Below, in pieces: positions 17,042 to 24,725 of a DNA stretch of 64,000 nt. The translations under genes and the position numbers were made by a program. This DNA comes from Herbidospora solisilvae. GTDB taxonomy: Bacteria; Actinomycetota; Actinomycetes; Streptosporangiales; Streptosporangiaceae. Each line of letters begins with the position of its first letter. Position 1 is the first letter of the stretch. Under the pieces are notes generated by a model. It was not told where the DNA came from and did no database searches. It saw nothing but the letters and a program-made list of their open reading frames with translations. Where the stretch lies: contig NZ_WXEW01000012.1 of assembly GCF_009901565.1 (NCBI RefSeq), positions 248,001 through 312,000 on the forward strand, written 5' to 3'.

Positions 17042-17989
17042 TTAGGGCTCGATAACGATTTTGAGACCCTGCCGTGACTGCGCTTCGCCGAACGCCTTGG
17101 CCGCGTCCTGCAGCGCGAACCGGCCCGACACCAGCGAGACCAGGTCGACCCTGCCCTGGGCGACGAGCTTGATCGCCCGCGGATAGACGTCGTTCATCCG
17201 CCGCGCCATCGCGATCGTCAGCCCCTTGCGCCGCGCGGTCGAGGCCCGGAAGACCGTGCGGTCCTCGTCGGGGATCCCGGCCAGCACGACCCGCCCGCCC
17301 GGCCGCGCCATCTCGAAGGCGGTGTCGACGGCCTGGTCGGTGCCGGCCACCTCGAACACCACGTCGAGGTCGCCGTGCGGGTCGGTGTCGGCCCCCAGCT
17401 CCCGCGCCTTCGCGGCCCGGTGGGGCAGCGGCTCCACCGCGGCGACCATGGAGGCCCCCGCGATCTGCAGCAATTGGATCAGCATCAGCCCGATGGGCCC
17501 GCACCCGACCACGCCCGCGGTCCCGCCGAGGGGGAGATGCCCCAGGTCGAACGCGTGGATGGCGACCCCCAGCGGCTCCAGCAGCGCGCCTTCGAGGTCG
17601 GACACCGAGTCGGGCAGCGGGTGGAGGTGGGCGCTCGGCCAGGCCAGGTACTCCCGCAGGGCGCCGTCGGTCCGCCCGTGCCCGGCGAACCGCACATTGG
17701 GACACAGGTTCCGGTAGCCGCGCAGGCAGGAGGGGCACACCTCGCAGGGCACGGCGGGATCGACGGCCACCCGCCGCCCGTCGAGCGTCACCCCCGCGAA
17801 CTCGTGGCCGACCACGAGCGGCTGCGTCAGCTGGGCGTCGCCGATGCCGCCCTCGCCGAACCAGTGCAGGTCCGACCCGCACACCCCGACCGAGGTCACC
17901 CGGACGACGGTCTCCCCGGCCTGCGGCACCGGATCGGCCTCTTCGTGGATCCGCAGATCGGCCGCCCCGTGGAGTCGTGCCACCAACAT
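17042..17989 (-). CDS. Zinc-dependent medium-chain dehydrogenase (sorbitol/L-idonate type)
   Basis: 315 residues. Catalytic zinc motifs GVCGSDLHW (near 37) and GHEFAG (near 62), structural zinc cysteines in VPCEVCPSCLRGYRNLCPN (near 80-95), and a Rossmann GVVGCGPIGLMLIQLLQIAGA. These sequences fit polyol or sugar-acid dehydrogenases acting on secondary alcohols with NAD(P). It precedes the ABC operon in the same direction after 247 bases, so it likely belongs to the same sugar pathway though it may have its own transcript. RBS GGGGAG precedes ATG 17989. Confidence 0.92.
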   Translation of the reverse strand: MLVARLHGAADLRIHEEADPVPQAGETVVRVTSVGVCGSDLHWFGEGGIGDAQLTQPLVVGHEFAGVTLDGRRVAVDPAVPCEVCPSCLRGYRNLCPNVRFAGHGRTDGALREYLAWPSAHLHPLPDSVSDLEGALLEPLGVAIHAFDLGHLPLGGTAGVVGCGPIGLMLIQLLQIAGASMVAAVEPLPHRAAKARELGADTDPHGDLDVVFEVAGTDQAVDTAFEMARPGGRVVLAGIPDEDRTVFRASTARRKGLTIAMARRMNDVYPRAIKLVAQGRVDLVSLVSGRFALQDAAKAFGEAQSRQGLKIVIEP

Positions 17990-18001
17990 GGGAATCTCCC
18001 C

Positions 18002-18032
18002 TTGATTCGGACGTTACGGCAGGTCGTACGGT
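18002..18032 (+). promoter_or_regulatory. MerR-type promoter (19-bp spacer) of the TipA-like gene
   Basis: TTGATT (18002-18007), 19-bp spacer, TACGGT (18027-18032), then 6 bases to the ATG. The long spacer suggests the MerR product activates its own leaderless transcript. The dyad is imperfect. Confidence 0.6.
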
Positions 18033-18038
18033 TGCCGC

Positions 18039-18749
18039 ATGTGGACGATCGGCCAGCTCGCGCAGGCGACCAGAACGACCGTACGCGCGCTGCGTCACTA
18101 CGACGAGATAGGTCTCCTGCGCCCGACGGAACGAACCCCCAACGGGCACCGCCGTTACGGCCCGGAAGATCTGCGGCGACTCTATCGCATCCGGTCATTG
18201 CGGACATTCGGCATGTCCTTGGAGCAAATCGCCGCGTCGTTGGAGGCTCCCGAGGCCATGGAAACGCTCCTGCACGCACAACTGGCTTTTCTGTCGAAAC
18301 GCGCCGCCGAACTGGACGCCCTGAAAGCGCAGCTGACCCGCCTGCTCGACCACGACGACCCCGACGACTACCTGAAAGCACTGGAGCTGATGGCCATGTT
18401 CGACGCCTATCTCACCCCCGAACAACAGGACTCCCTGACCGCCCGCCGCGAGGCCCTCGGCCCCGAAGCCGTCGAATCGGCCAAAAAGGAATTCCGGACA
18501 CTGGTCGAATCCCTGCTCGCCTGTGTACGAAACGACGTCGCCCCCGATTCGGACCAGGCCCGCGACGTGGTGGCGAAATGGGACGCCCTCGGCGCCGCAT
18601 TCCACACGGCCGGCACGGGCACCGAGGCCGCCACCCGGAGAATGTGGGACGAGAACAGCGAGGAGATCAGCGCCCGCATGCCGTGGAGCGCGGAGGAACT
18701 ACGGGCGATCGTGTCGTACGCGGACATGGTCAGGGCCGGCCGCCCCTGA
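18039..18749 (+). CDS. MerR-family regulator with TipA-S-like C-terminal domain
   Basis: 236 residues. MerR winged helix (MWTIGQLAQATRTTVRALRHYDEIGLLRPTERTPNGHRRYGPEDL), a coiled-coil dimerisation helix (about 80-110), then an all-helical domain of the TipAS/antibiotic-recognition type (YLTPEQQDSLTARREALG to AEELRAIVSYADMV). TipA relatives bind thiopeptides or other amphipathic drugs and activate efflux or their own synthesis. The divergent neighbour is the sugar dehydrogenase; no drug pump is adjacent. Confidence 0.88.
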   Translation: MWTIGQLAQATRTTVRALRHYDEIGLLRPTERTPNGHRRYGPEDLRRLYRIRSLRTFGMSLEQIAASLEAPEAMETLLHAQLAFLSKRAAELDALKAQLTRLLDHDDPDDYLKALELMAMFDAYLTPEQQDSLTARREALGPEAVESAKKEFRTLVESLLACVRNDVAPDSDQARDVVAKWDALGAAFHTAGTGTEAATRRMWDENSEEISARMPWSAEELRAIVSYADMVRAGRP

Positions 18750-18792
18750 CTGCGGGAAGGCTCCGACTCGACCAAGCTGGCGGAAGCCGAGA

Positions 18793-18823
18793 GCGGAAGG
18801 GCCCAGACGATGGGCCCTTCCGC
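18793..18823 (+). terminator. Bidirectional terminator after the TipA-like gene
   Basis: GCGGAAGGGCCCA (18793-18805) and TGGGCCCTTCCGC (18811-18823), a perfect 13-bp stem with loop GACGA. It lies between the convergent MerR gene and the gene ending at 18873 and could stop both. Confidence 0.85.
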
Positions 18824-18872
18824 GTCTTGGTCGCCGATTCTCCGTACGCGGTTCAGCGTCGTCTCAGCGGGG

Positions 18873-20009
18873 CTAGCCGGCGGCCCTGGGGGCCAGAGCG
18901 AAAAGGAGCACCATGTTGTCGACCTTCGGGGCTCCGAGCATGCTCCATTGCGATGCCGAGCAGTCAGGGTTCTTGTCCGCGTGGTAGTGGCGGACCCTCG
19001 TCTCCTCCACGATGTGAATGGAATCCGTTTCGAGGTCTTCCGCCACGGCCGGAGGAAGACGGGTTTCGGGTGACCAGATGAGGCCCTCAAGGGGCTCGGG
19101 CTCGTCGATGCCGGTCTGTGAAAGGTCGAGATCGCGGGCGTCCATGTGCCGCCTCCGAAGCCACCGGGGGAGGCCGATGTCCGCCTCCTTGTGGTGGCAG
19201 TCCTCGACGATCTCGAGCGCGATCGCGACCTCCCGGGCGAGCGAGAGGGCGCGGGTCATGTCGGTTCCGATGCTGAACGCTCTCTGGCTGTCAGGGTCGT
19301 CGACAACCTCCAGTTCGAAGGCGCCGCCGAATCCTGAGGAGCGACCGGACGCCCGGCTCCACGTCGCCGCCAGTTCCTGGGCGTCCGGCGATCCCGAGAA
19401 ACACGGTCCGTCGCCGGTCTCCAGCATCCGTACGGCTTCCAGGACACGGTGGACTGGAGGCGGCTTCTCCTTGGGCCAGATCAGACCCTTTCGCCGGGTC
19501 GCCCCGGCTCGGTCGAGCGTGACGTTTCTGGCCCGGCTGAGTGCGGCGACCAATTGCTTGGCACGCACTGAGTCCATCGTCTCGGGATCTTGGCATCCCA
19601 GCTCGTACGCCAACTCGAGATCTGAGACGAAATTGAGCGACAGGTTGCTGGCGAGGGACTTGGCCAGATGGCTACCCACGTCGAAGGTCTCGGAGGAGGC
19701 GCGGAGATGGAACAGGTCGGGCTTGAGCGCGCGTAAGAGTCGCTGCGCGAATCCCATGACCGACTCGGCCACCCTGTCGGGTACGGGGGTCCTCAGGCTT
19801 CGAAGTCCGATCAGGTGGTGCAGCCATCGCGCGCGTAAGTCCTCGGCCGCCGTTTGGCGATGTGACAGCGGAGGGCCGATGAGTCCCTGTTCCTCCGCCT
19901 CCATGATTCCGAGATAGACCGACGCGTATCCGGGCTGCCCGGCGAGCAGGGCCTCCAGATCGCCTGTCTCGTTCTCGTCGAAGCCGTGGTCCTTCTCGTG
20001 GTCGCTCAT
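18873..20009 (-). CDS. Unknown protein encoded with a sigma factor
   Basis: 378 residues from ATG 20009, overlapping the sigma-factor stop (ATGA). The family is not recognised. It is soluble, mostly helical, with acidic N-terminus (MSDHEKDHGFDENETGDLEALLAG), a middle part with HLIGLRSLRTPVPDRVAESV, and a C-terminal region ending in VRHYHADKNPDCSASQWSMLG and a hydrophobic tail (NMVLLFALAPRAAG). It has no transmembrane anti-sigma topology and no clear zinc anti-sigma HxxxCxxC motif. The translational coupling strongly suggests that it acts with the sigma factor, as a regulator or target partner. Confidence 0.8.
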   Translation of the reverse strand: MSDHEKDHGFDENETGDLEALLAGQPGYASVYLGIMEAEEQGLIGPPLSHRQTAAEDLRARWLHHLIGLRSLRTPVPDRVAESVMGFAQRLLRALKPDLFHLRASSETFDVGSHLAKSLASNLSLNFVSDLELAYELGCQDPETMDSVRAKQLVAALSRARNVTLDRAGATRRKGLIWPKEKPPPVHRVLEAVRMLETGDGPCFSGSPDAQELAATWSRASGRSSGFGGAFELEVVDDPDSQRAFSIGTDMTRALSLAREVAIALEIVEDCHHKEADIGLPRWLRRRHMDARDLDLSQTGIDEPEPLEGLIWSPETRLPPAVAEDLETDSIHIVEETRVRHYHADKNPDCSASQWSMLGAPKVDNMVLLFALAPRAAG

Positions 20010-20521
20010 CCGCCCACCTCCCCGGCCGACTGCTTGAGGAAGAAGCGTCTGAGCTGTTTGAGATATCTCTTGCGCAGGTCGCGGACCTTCTGCTCTGAGA
20101 TGCTGAGACATCGGGCCATCTCGTGAGACGTGAACCCGTCTCTGTCCATGGTGGCCACGATCCTGCTCATCGGATCGAGGGATCGTATGGCCTCCTCGGT
20201 GATCAGGTCGGCGATCACCTCCTCGCTGAAATCGTCCGTCGTGAGCGCCTGCTCGTGCAGGGCGAGGGGAAGCTCGCGACGGCGGGCGGGGGAGTTCGAC
20301 CGGGAGGCATGGCGCAGCGCCACCTTCTTGAGCCATGCTCCCGGGTTCTCGATGGTGTGCCAGTCGCCGGCCTTCATCTTTCCCCACGATTGGATGAAAG
20401 CGTACTGGCGTGCGTCCTCGATGGCCGCCGAGTCATATCCCTTCGTGGCGAGGTACCTCCCGATCGCGCCGAAATGCATGTTCATGACATGCTCCAACTG
20501 GTCTGTGCATTCATTTTCCAT
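20006..20521 (-). CDS. RNA polymerase sigma-70 family factor, ECF-like
   Basis: 171 residues from ATG 20521 (MENECTDQLEHVMNMHFGA); an upstream in-frame start at 20653 would add 44 low-quality residues. Region 2 is recognisable (IEDARQYAFIQSWGKMKAGDWHTIENPGAWLKKVALRHA) and region 4 HTH near the end (IVATMDRDGFTSHEMARCLSISEQKVRDLRKRYLKQLRRFF). It would direct RNA polymerase to a small regulon. It overlaps the unknown gene at 18873-20009. No clear RBS precedes the start. The 391 bases to RecQ contain no other gene I can support. Confidence 0.83.
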   Translation of the reverse strand: MENECTDQLEHVMNMHFGAIGRYLATKGYDSAAIEDARQYAFIQSWGKMKAGDWHTIENPGAWLKKVALRHASRSNSPARRRELPLALHEQALTTDDFSEEVIADLITEEAIRSLDPMSRIVATMDRDGFTSHEMARCLSISEQKVRDLRKRYLKQLRRFFLKQSAGEVGG

Positions 20522-20918
20522 GGGTGAGTGAACGTCATTCTGAATCGAGGGAGGAGATCGTCGTGCACGGGGATCCGGGGCGCGGCCGAGGAGGGGTTCG
20601 GGCACGCCGTGGCACGTCGCGGCCGGAAGGAGCTGCTCCGCCGACCCGGACATGGTGGTGGAGAGTTCCCGGCTGAGATCATGCTCATCCCTCTAGTGGG
20701 TGCGACGGAGGGTTTCCGGGAACGGTGCCGTCGACTTTTTCAAGTAAGCGAGCGTATACCCGTGGAAAATGAGACCTCGGGCCTTTCGGCTGCCCAATCA
20801 CGGCAAAGGGCGACAATTGCCTTCATCGACTAATCGGCGACATGATCCGTCGGTTCGGGCGCGAACGGCTCTCGGGAGGAGTGGCGGGATTGTCGTCCGG
20901 GCTCGTTAGGGTGTGCGG

Positions 20919-22853
20919 GTGGCTTCCCCCGACGAGCTCGTCCCCTGGCCCGACGCCGAGGCCCCCGACTGGGACGACGAAGACGAACCACGGCTCGAGA
21001 TGGCCCCCTGGGCCGAGGAGACCCGGTTCACCGATCCTCACGACGTGCTGAGCCGGGTGTTCGGCTACGACACCTTCCGTGAGGGGCAGCAGGAGATCAT
21101 CGACCACGTCGTCGCGGGCGGCGACGCGCTGGTCCTGATGCCGACCGGGGGCGGGAAGTCGCTCTGCTACCAGATTCCCGCCCTCGTGCGGCCGGGTGTC
21201 GGCGTGGTCGTCTCGCCGCTGATCGCGCTGATGCAGGACCAGGTCGACGCGCTGACCGCACTCGGCGTGCGGGCCGGGTTCCTCAACTCGACGCAGGACA
21301 TGGGGGAGCGGCAGGCCATCGAGGCGCTGTTCGTCGCCGGTGAGCTCGACCTGCTCTACCTCGCGCCCGAGCGGCTCCGGTCGGAGCAGACGATGAACCT
21401 GCTCGACCGGGCGAAGATCTCGTTGTTCGCGATCGACGAGGCCCACTGCGTCTCCCAGTGGGGGCACGACTTCCGGCCCGACTACCTGGCCCTGTCGGCC
21501 CTCCACGAGCGGTGGCCCGACGTGCCCCGGGTGGCCCTCACCGCCACGGCGACCCCGGCCACCCACACCGAGATCGCCAGTCGGCTCAAGCTCGACGACG
21601 CCCGCCACTTCGTCGCCAGCTTCGACCGGCCCAACATCCAATACCGGGTGGTGCCGAAGAACGAGCCGAAGAAGCAGCTGCTCGACCTGCTGCGCAACGA
21701 GCACAAGGGCGACGCCGGCATCGTCTACTGCCTGTCGCGCAACTCGGTGGAGCAGGTGGCCGCCTTCCTCGCCCAGAACGGCATCCCGGCGCTGCCCTAC
21801 CACGCCGGCCTCGACGCCCGCACCCGGGCGGCCCACCAGGCGCGCTTCCTCCGGGAGGAGGGGCTGGTGATGGTGGCGACGATCGCGTTCGGGATGGGCA
21901 TCGACAAACCCGACGTCCGGTTCGTCGCCCACCTCGACCTGCCGAAGTCGATCGAGGGCTACTACCAGGAGACCGGCCGGGCCGGGCGCGACGGCCTGCC
22001 GTCCACCGCCTGGATGGCCTACGGGCTGCAGGACGTCGTCCAGCAGCGCCGCATGATCGACACCTCCGAGGGCGACGACGCCCACCGGCGGCGGTTGTCC
22101 CGCCACCTCGACGCGATGCTGGCCCTGTGCGAGTCGGTCGGCTGCCGCCGCGTCGGCCTGCTCGACTACTTCGGGCAGAAGTCCGGGCCGTGCGGCAACT
22201 GCGACACCTGCCTGACCCCGCCCGAGTCCTGGGACGGCACGGTCGCCGCCCAGAAGGTCCTGTCGACGATCCTGCGCCTGCACCGCGAACGCCGCCAGAA
22301 GTTCGGCGCCGCCCACATCACCGACATCCTGCTCGGCCGCGACAACGAGAAGATCCGGCAATACGGCCACCACACGCTGAGCGTCTACGGGGTCGGCACC
22401 GACCTGCGCGAGCCCGAATGGCGCGCGGTCATCCGCCAGCTGCTGGCCCTGGGCATCCTCGACGTCGAGGGCGGCGACTACCCGACGCTGATCCTCACCG
22501 ACGCCAGCGCCGACGTCCTGCGCGGTCAGCGGACGATCGAGATGCGCAAAGACCCGGAGCGCAAGGTCAGGGTCGCCGTGGCGAAGTCCGCGCCCCAGGC
22601 GGCCGACCTGTCCTCCGAGGCCAGGCCGCTGTTCGAACGCCTGCGCGCCTGGCGCGCCGCCACCGCGAAGGAACAGGGTGTGCCGGCCTACGTCGTCTTC
22701 CACGACGCGACCCTGAAGGAGATCGCCACCCGCCTGCCGTCGACCCTCGCCGAACTCGGCACGATCAGCGGCATCGGCGAGAACAAGCTGGCCAAATACG
22801 GTGAGTCGGTCTTGGAGGTGGTGGCGGGGGAGCCCGCCGACGCGGCCGAGTGA
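20919..22853 (+). CDS. recQ: ATP-dependent DNA helicase RecQ
   Basis: 644 residues from GTG 20919, chosen because TAGGGT (20907-20912) lies 6 bases upstream as a leaderless -10. Helicase motifs in order: [12 protein letters not shown] (Walker A, near 75), [18 protein letters not shown] (DEAH), [24 protein letters not shown] and [10 protein letters not shown]. Zinc-binding cysteines (ESVGCRR, then CGNCDTC), a winged-helix RQC region ([15 protein letters not shown]) and a C-terminal HRDC domain ([28 protein letters not shown]) follow. It unwinds 3'-tailed DNA in recombination repair. The 3' end is partly duplicated downstream. Confidence 0.96.
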   Translation: MASPDELVPWPDAEAPDWDDEDEPRLEMAPWAEETRFTDPHDVLSRVFGYDTFREGQQEIIDHVVAGGDALVLMPTGGGKSLCYQIPALVRPGVGVVVSPLIALMQDQVDALTALGVRAGFLNSTQDMGERQAIEALFVAGELDLLYLAPERLRSEQTMNLLDRAKISLFAIDEAHCVSQWGHDFRPDYLALSALHERWPDVPRVALTATATPATHTEIASRLKLDDARHFVASFDRPNIQYRVVPKNEPKKQLLDLLRNEHKGDAGIVYCLSRNSVEQVAAFLAQNGIPALPYHAGLDARTRAAHQARFLREEGLVMVATIAFGMGIDKPDVRFVAHLDLPKSIEGYYQETGRAGRDGLPSTAWMAYGLQDVVQQRRMIDTSEGDDAHRRRLSRHLDAMLALCESVGCRRVGLLDYFGQKSGPCGNCDTCLTPPESWDGTVAAQKVLSTILRLHRERRQKFGAAHITDILLGRDNEKIRQYGHHTLSVYGVGTDLREPEWRAVIRQLLALGILDVEGGDYPTLILTDASADVLRGQRTIEMRKDPERKVRVAVAKSAPQAADLSSEARPLFERLRAWRAATAKEQGVPAYVVFHDATLKEIATRLPSTLAELGTISGIGENKLAKYGESVLEVVAGEPADAAE

Positions 22854-23004
22854 ACCGGGGAGAGCGGTCGGGCCCGGTCACCTGAGACAGTTCGTCGGGC
22901 AGGCCGCAGCCGGGGCCGAGTGAACCGGGGAGAGCGGCCGGTTCGGGCGCTCGGCCGACGATGGCCGGGCCCGGTCACCTGAGACGGTTCGTCGGGCAGG
23001 CCGC
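22844..23004 (+). repeat. Duplicated blocks at and after the recQ stop codon
   Basis: Two blocks occur twice in the same order: the 24-mer from GGCCGAGTGAACCGGGGAGA at 22844-22867 and 22914-22937, and a 39-base block starting CGGGCCCGGTCACCTGAGAC at 22869-22907 and 22966-23004 (one mismatch). The first copy contains the recQ stop. Spacing between blocks differs (1 versus 28 bases). Confidence 0.85.
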
Positions 23005-23062
23005 GCTCAGGGCGTGCACGACCTGAAGCTCCGGCGCCCCCACAGGCCGGAGCCGGGCCTCT

Positions 23063-23320
23063 TTACTGCTGGGCGAGCCGTTCGAAGAGTTCCAGGGCCG
23101 CGGCCCTGACCTCCTCCGGCGACACCCCCTCCAGCACCGATCGAGCCTGGTCCTCGTCTCGCGTGGTCGCGCAGGTGATCGCCACGGAGGTGGCGGCCGC
23201 GTGCTCCAGGGTGCCGGCGGGCTGGTTGTCGGCCAGTTCGCGGGCGCTGAGGGCGAGGTCCAGGATGTCGCGTGAAGTGCCCAAAGTGATCTCCTCGGCC
23301 AGTGGGGGGTTTGACGCCAT
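23063..23320 (-). CDS. Small hypothetical protein
   Basis: 85 residues, MASNPPLAEEITLGTSRDILDLALSARE at the start and SPEEVRAAALELFERLAQQ at the end. It is helical and acidic, with one cysteine and no membrane segment. The family is not recognised. It lies 54 bases downstream of the ROK regulator in the same direction. There is no good RBS; translation might be leaderless. Confidence 0.6.
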   Translation of the reverse strand: MASNPPLAEEITLGTSRDILDLALSARELADNQPAGTLEHAAATSVAITCATTRDEDQARSVLEGVSPEEVRAAALELFERLAQQ

Positions 23321-23374
23321 TCTGCGGTATGCGCTCCCTCACGCGACGGAAATCCGTAAGGTCAGCGCGCCGAA

Positions 23375-24571
23375 CTAGCTTACGGCGGGCTCCCGCGACA
23401 CTGACGACGAGGTGGTGCTGAGGAGGAATTCGTCGACCACCAGGGTGGCCGCGCCCAGGGCGACGGCGTCGGGGCCGAGCCGGCCGAGCACGATCGAGGC
23501 GGTCGAATAGGGCTGGGTGAGGCAGTTCTCGGCGGCCTTCTGCTTGATCGTGGTCAGCAGGTGCTGGCCGAGCAGCAGGCCGGCCCATCCGCCGACGACG
23601 ATGCGCTCGGGGTTGAACAGGTTGATCAGGTTGGCCAGGCCGGCCCCGAGGTATTCGACCGTCTCCTCGACCACGGGGGAGCCCGAGGTCACCAGTTCGG
23701 CGAAGGCCGCCTGCTCGGTCGAGGTGTCGACGTCGATTCCGGCACGTTCCAGCACGGCCTCGGCGCCGATGTAGGCCTCCAGGCACCCGCGCCCCCCGCA
23801 CCGGCAGGACCGGCCGCCGATGGCGATCTTGGTGTGCCCCCACTCGCCCGCGGAGCTGTTGGCGCCCCGGTAGGTCATGCCGTCGGCGATGATGCTGGCG
23901 CCCACGCCCGACCCGATCAGCGCGATCACCGCGTGGCGGGAGCCCCGGCCGGCGCCGAACCACATCTCGGCCTGGCCCATTGTTTTGGCGCCGTTGTCGA
24001 TGTGCAGCGGGAAGGGGGTGCCGGCGCGCAGGAGGGTGCCGAGCGGGACCGAGTCCCACCCGAAGGTCTGCGCGTGGATCATCGCCTCGGGGCCGCGTTC
24101 GACGATGCCGGGCACGCCGACGCCCACGCCGAGGACCTTCGACGGCGGCACCCCGCTGTCGGCCACGACGGCGTCGATCCCCGACAACACGTGACGCACG
24201 ACGACGTCGACGTCGTGGGCGCCGGGGCGCAGCGCGAACTCGCTCTTGGCCAGTTCGTTCATGTCGAGGTCGAACAGCTCGACGCGCACGTGGGTCTCGC
24301 CCACGTCGACGCCGATCGCGAAGCCGTAGGTCGGGTTGACCCGCAGCAGCACCCGCGGGCGGCCGCCGTCGCTGTCGACCAGCCCGGCCTCGACGATGAT
24401 GTCGTCGGCGAGCAGGTCGCCGGTCACGTTGCTGACGGTGGCCGCGCTGAGGCCGGTCAGGGCGGTCAGCTCGTGGCGGCTCGTCGGTCCCGCGAAATAG
24501 AGGGCGCGCAACAGGACCGCCCGGTTCCCCCTTCGGAGATCGCGGACGGTACGTCGCTCGGGCCTCACCAT
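23375..24571 (-). CDS. ROK-family transcriptional repressor
   Basis: 398 residues. An N-terminal winged helix (VLLRALYFAGPTSRHELTALTGLSAATVSNVTGDLL) precedes the ROK sugar-kinase-like domain (YGFAIGVDVGETHVRVELFDLD; IALIGSGVGASIIADG). The ROK zinc motif is present (CRCGGRGCLEAYIG, near 265-278). The kinase-like domain senses sugars. It is divergent from the GH35-like enzyme 148 bases away, which it probably represses. Candidate half-sites AAGTCA (24621-24626) and TGACTT (24663-24668) lie in the shared intergenic region. Confidence 0.93.
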   Translation of the reverse strand: MVRPERRTVRDLRRGNRAVLLRALYFAGPTSRHELTALTGLSAATVSNVTGDLLADDIIVEAGLVDSDGGRPRVLLRVNPTYGFAIGVDVGETHVRVELFDLDMNELAKSEFALRPGAHDVDVVVRHVLSGIDAVVADSGVPPSKVLGVGVGVPGIVERGPEAMIHAQTFGWDSVPLGTLLRAGTPFPLHIDNGAKTMGQAEMWFGAGRGSRHAVIALIGSGVGASIIADGMTYRGANSSAGEWGHTKIAIGGRSCRCGGRGCLEAYIGAEAVLERAGIDVDTSTEQAAFAELVTSGSPVVEETVEYLGAGLANLINLFNPERIVVGGWAGLLLGQHLLTTIKQKAAENCLTQPYSTASIVLGRLGPDAVALGAATLVVDEFLLSTTSSSVSREPAVS

Positions 24572-24725
24572 GATCTTCCTTCCCCCACGTCTGCGCCCAT
24601 GTTAGATCAGAGCCAAAAATAAGTCATCCGACGTGGTCGGAGCGTTACCAATGATCCGTGGGTGACTTTTTTCAAGATATAGACTATGTATTAGAGCAAT
24701 ACGGTGTACCAGCGAAGGAGTGAGC

